From assembly GCA_030635045.1 (NCBI GenBank), contig DAOVZP010000062.1, forward strand, positions 1 to 8,036: a DNA stretch of 8,036 nt. The letters are read 5' to 3'. Position numbers and translations under genes: made by a program. The notes beneath the pieces are model-generated. The model saw only the letters and a list, made by a program, of their open reading frames with translations. It made no database searches and was not told where the DNA came from. Shown piece by piece: positions 7,288-8,036 of the stretch. Every line of letters starts with the position of its first letter. Position 1 is the stretch's first letter. The stretch comes from Bacteroidota bacterium (lineage in GTDB: Bacteria > Bacteroidota > Bacteroidia > Bacteroidales > B18-G4).

Positions 7288-8036
7288 ATGATACATATAA
7301 AGACCGAAGAGGAAATTGAATTATTAAGAGAGAGTTCTTTACTTGTTGGAAAAACACTTGCTGAGGTTGCGAAACTCATAAGGCCCGGCCTTGCAACCAT
7401 CGTGCTTGATAATATTGCAGAAGAGTTTATCAGGGATCACGATGCAGAACCGGGTTTCAAAGGGTATAATGGTTTTCCATATACACTTTGTATCTCAGTG
7501 AATGAGCAGGTGGTGCACGGGTTTCCCGGACATCATCCCTTGCTCGAAGGGGATATCGTTTCCATCGATTGCGGTGTTTTTAAAAACGGTTTCTACGGTG
7601 ATTCTGCCTATACCTTTGCCGTTGGAGAGATTGATGATGACGTGAGGCTGCTGATGGAAAGGACTAAAGAATCCTTAAATAAAGCCATTGAGGTAGCGGT
7701 AGAAGGAAAGCGGATCGGCGATATTGGCCATGCTGTACAGTCCTACGTTGAACAATACGGATATTCCGTGGTGAGAGACCTTGTAGGGCATGGACTGGGA
7801 AGGCAACTGCATGAAAAACCTGAAGTGCCAAATTATGGCAAACGCGGAACAGGCATAAAACTTCAGGAAGGCATGGTGCTGGCAATAGAACCGATGATAA
7901 ACCTGGGAAAAAGGCATGTGGTGCAACTGAGGGATGGATGGACGATACAAACAGCCGATAAGAGCCCGTCAGCTCACTATGAGCACGATGTTGTGATAAG
8001 AAAGGAAAAAGCCGAAGTATTGTCAACATTTGAATA
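7288..8036 (+). CDS. map: Methionine aminopeptidase, type I (3' end one base short)
   Basis: Removes the initiator methionine from nascent proteins at the ribosome exit. The frame from ATG at 7288 encodes 249 residues and then TA at the window edge, most likely the start of TAA or TAG, so the protein is probably whole. The pita-bread metal site is complete: D94 and D105 (in SIDCGVFKNGFYGDSAY), H168 (GHGLGRQLHE), E201 (AIEPM) and E232 (YEHDVVI), with catalytic H77 (VVHGFP) and H175. Each lies two or three residues before its E. coli counterpart (H79, D97, D108, H171, H178, E204, E235). There is no N-terminal zinc-finger extension. It follows secY after 16 bases, with no adk between them. Confidence 0.96.
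   Translation, partial: MIHIKTEEEIELLRESSLLVGKTLAEVAKLIRPGLATIVLDNIAEEFIRDHDAEPGFKGYNGFPYTLCISVNEQVVHGFPGHHPLLEGDIVSIDCGVFKNGFYGDSAYTFAVGEIDDDVRLLMERTKESLNKAIEVAVEGKRIGDIGHAVQSYVEQYGYSVVRDLVGHGLGRQLHEKPEVPNYGKRGTGIKLQEGMVLAIEPMINLGKRHVVQLRDGWTIQTADKSPSAHYEHDVVIRKEKAEVLSTFE

Larger units (their letters stand above)
1..8036 (+). other. S10-spc ribosomal protein operon segment with secY and map
   Basis: Seventeen genes lie on the same strand with gaps of 33 bases or less, in the order L22, S3, L16, L29, S17, L14, L24, L5, S14, S8, L6, L18, S5, L30, L15, SecY, MetAP. This is the classical S10 operon tail joined directly to the spc operon with no visible break at the rpsQ-rplN junction (2 bases). 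No promoter or rho-independent terminator is evident in any gap, so a single long transcript is inferred. The expected next genes (infA, rpmJ, rpsM, rpsK, rpsD, rpoA, rplQ) would lie beyond the right edge. Bacteroidota is inferred from protein style and from secY-map adjacency without adk. Confidence 0.93.

Noticed and set aside
7664..8029. Open frame of 121 codons on the minus strand, opposite map
   Set aside because: The plus strand carries a methionine aminopeptidase with every catalytic residue, and the antisense translation is unlike any family.

Overview
The window is a single, uninterrupted, plus-strand stretch of the bacterial S10-spc ribosomal protein operon. In order it holds: the 3' end of rplV (L22), rpsC (S3), rplP (L16), rpmC (L29), rpsQ (S17), rplN (L14), rplX (L24), rplE (L5), rpsN (S14), rpsH (S8), rplF (L6), rplR (L18), rpsE (S5), rpmD (L30), rplO (L15), secY (translocon channel) and map (type I methionine aminopeptidase). 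The map frame reaches the last base, which leaves its presumed stop codon one base short. The order is the canonical bacterial one, with no insertion, loss, frameshift or rearrangement.

The organism is most likely a member of the Bacteroidota. Three things point there: the style of the proteins (for example S3, S5, L30 and the 89-residue S14 with a single cysteine), secY followed directly by map with no adk between them (Firmicutes such as Bacillus have adk there), and the A/T-rich regions before most start codons with little or no Shine-Dalgarno sequence. The genus cannot be given from this window. Base composition looks moderate and even, with no sign of transferred DNA.

Layout: positions 1-1754 are the distal S10 operon (rplV to rpsQ), 1757-5901 the spc part (rplN to rplO), and 5907-8036 secY and map. 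Gaps between genes run from a 1-base overlap (rplX/rplE, TAATG) to 33 bases (rplF-rplR). No gap exceeds 300 bases, and no convincing promoter or terminator is visible, so the genes are probably read as one transcript whose promoter and end lie outside the window.

The ribosomal proteins supply parts of both subunits in matched amounts. SecY makes the membrane channel that receives nascent chains from the ribosome, and methionine aminopeptidase trims their N-terminal methionine at the tunnel exit, so the window covers ribosome assembly, protein export and first processing. I found no undescribed system. The points worth a second look concern translation starts: clear Shine-Dalgarno sequences occur before rplE and rplF only, and the starts of rpsE and rpmD need choosing among alternatives.
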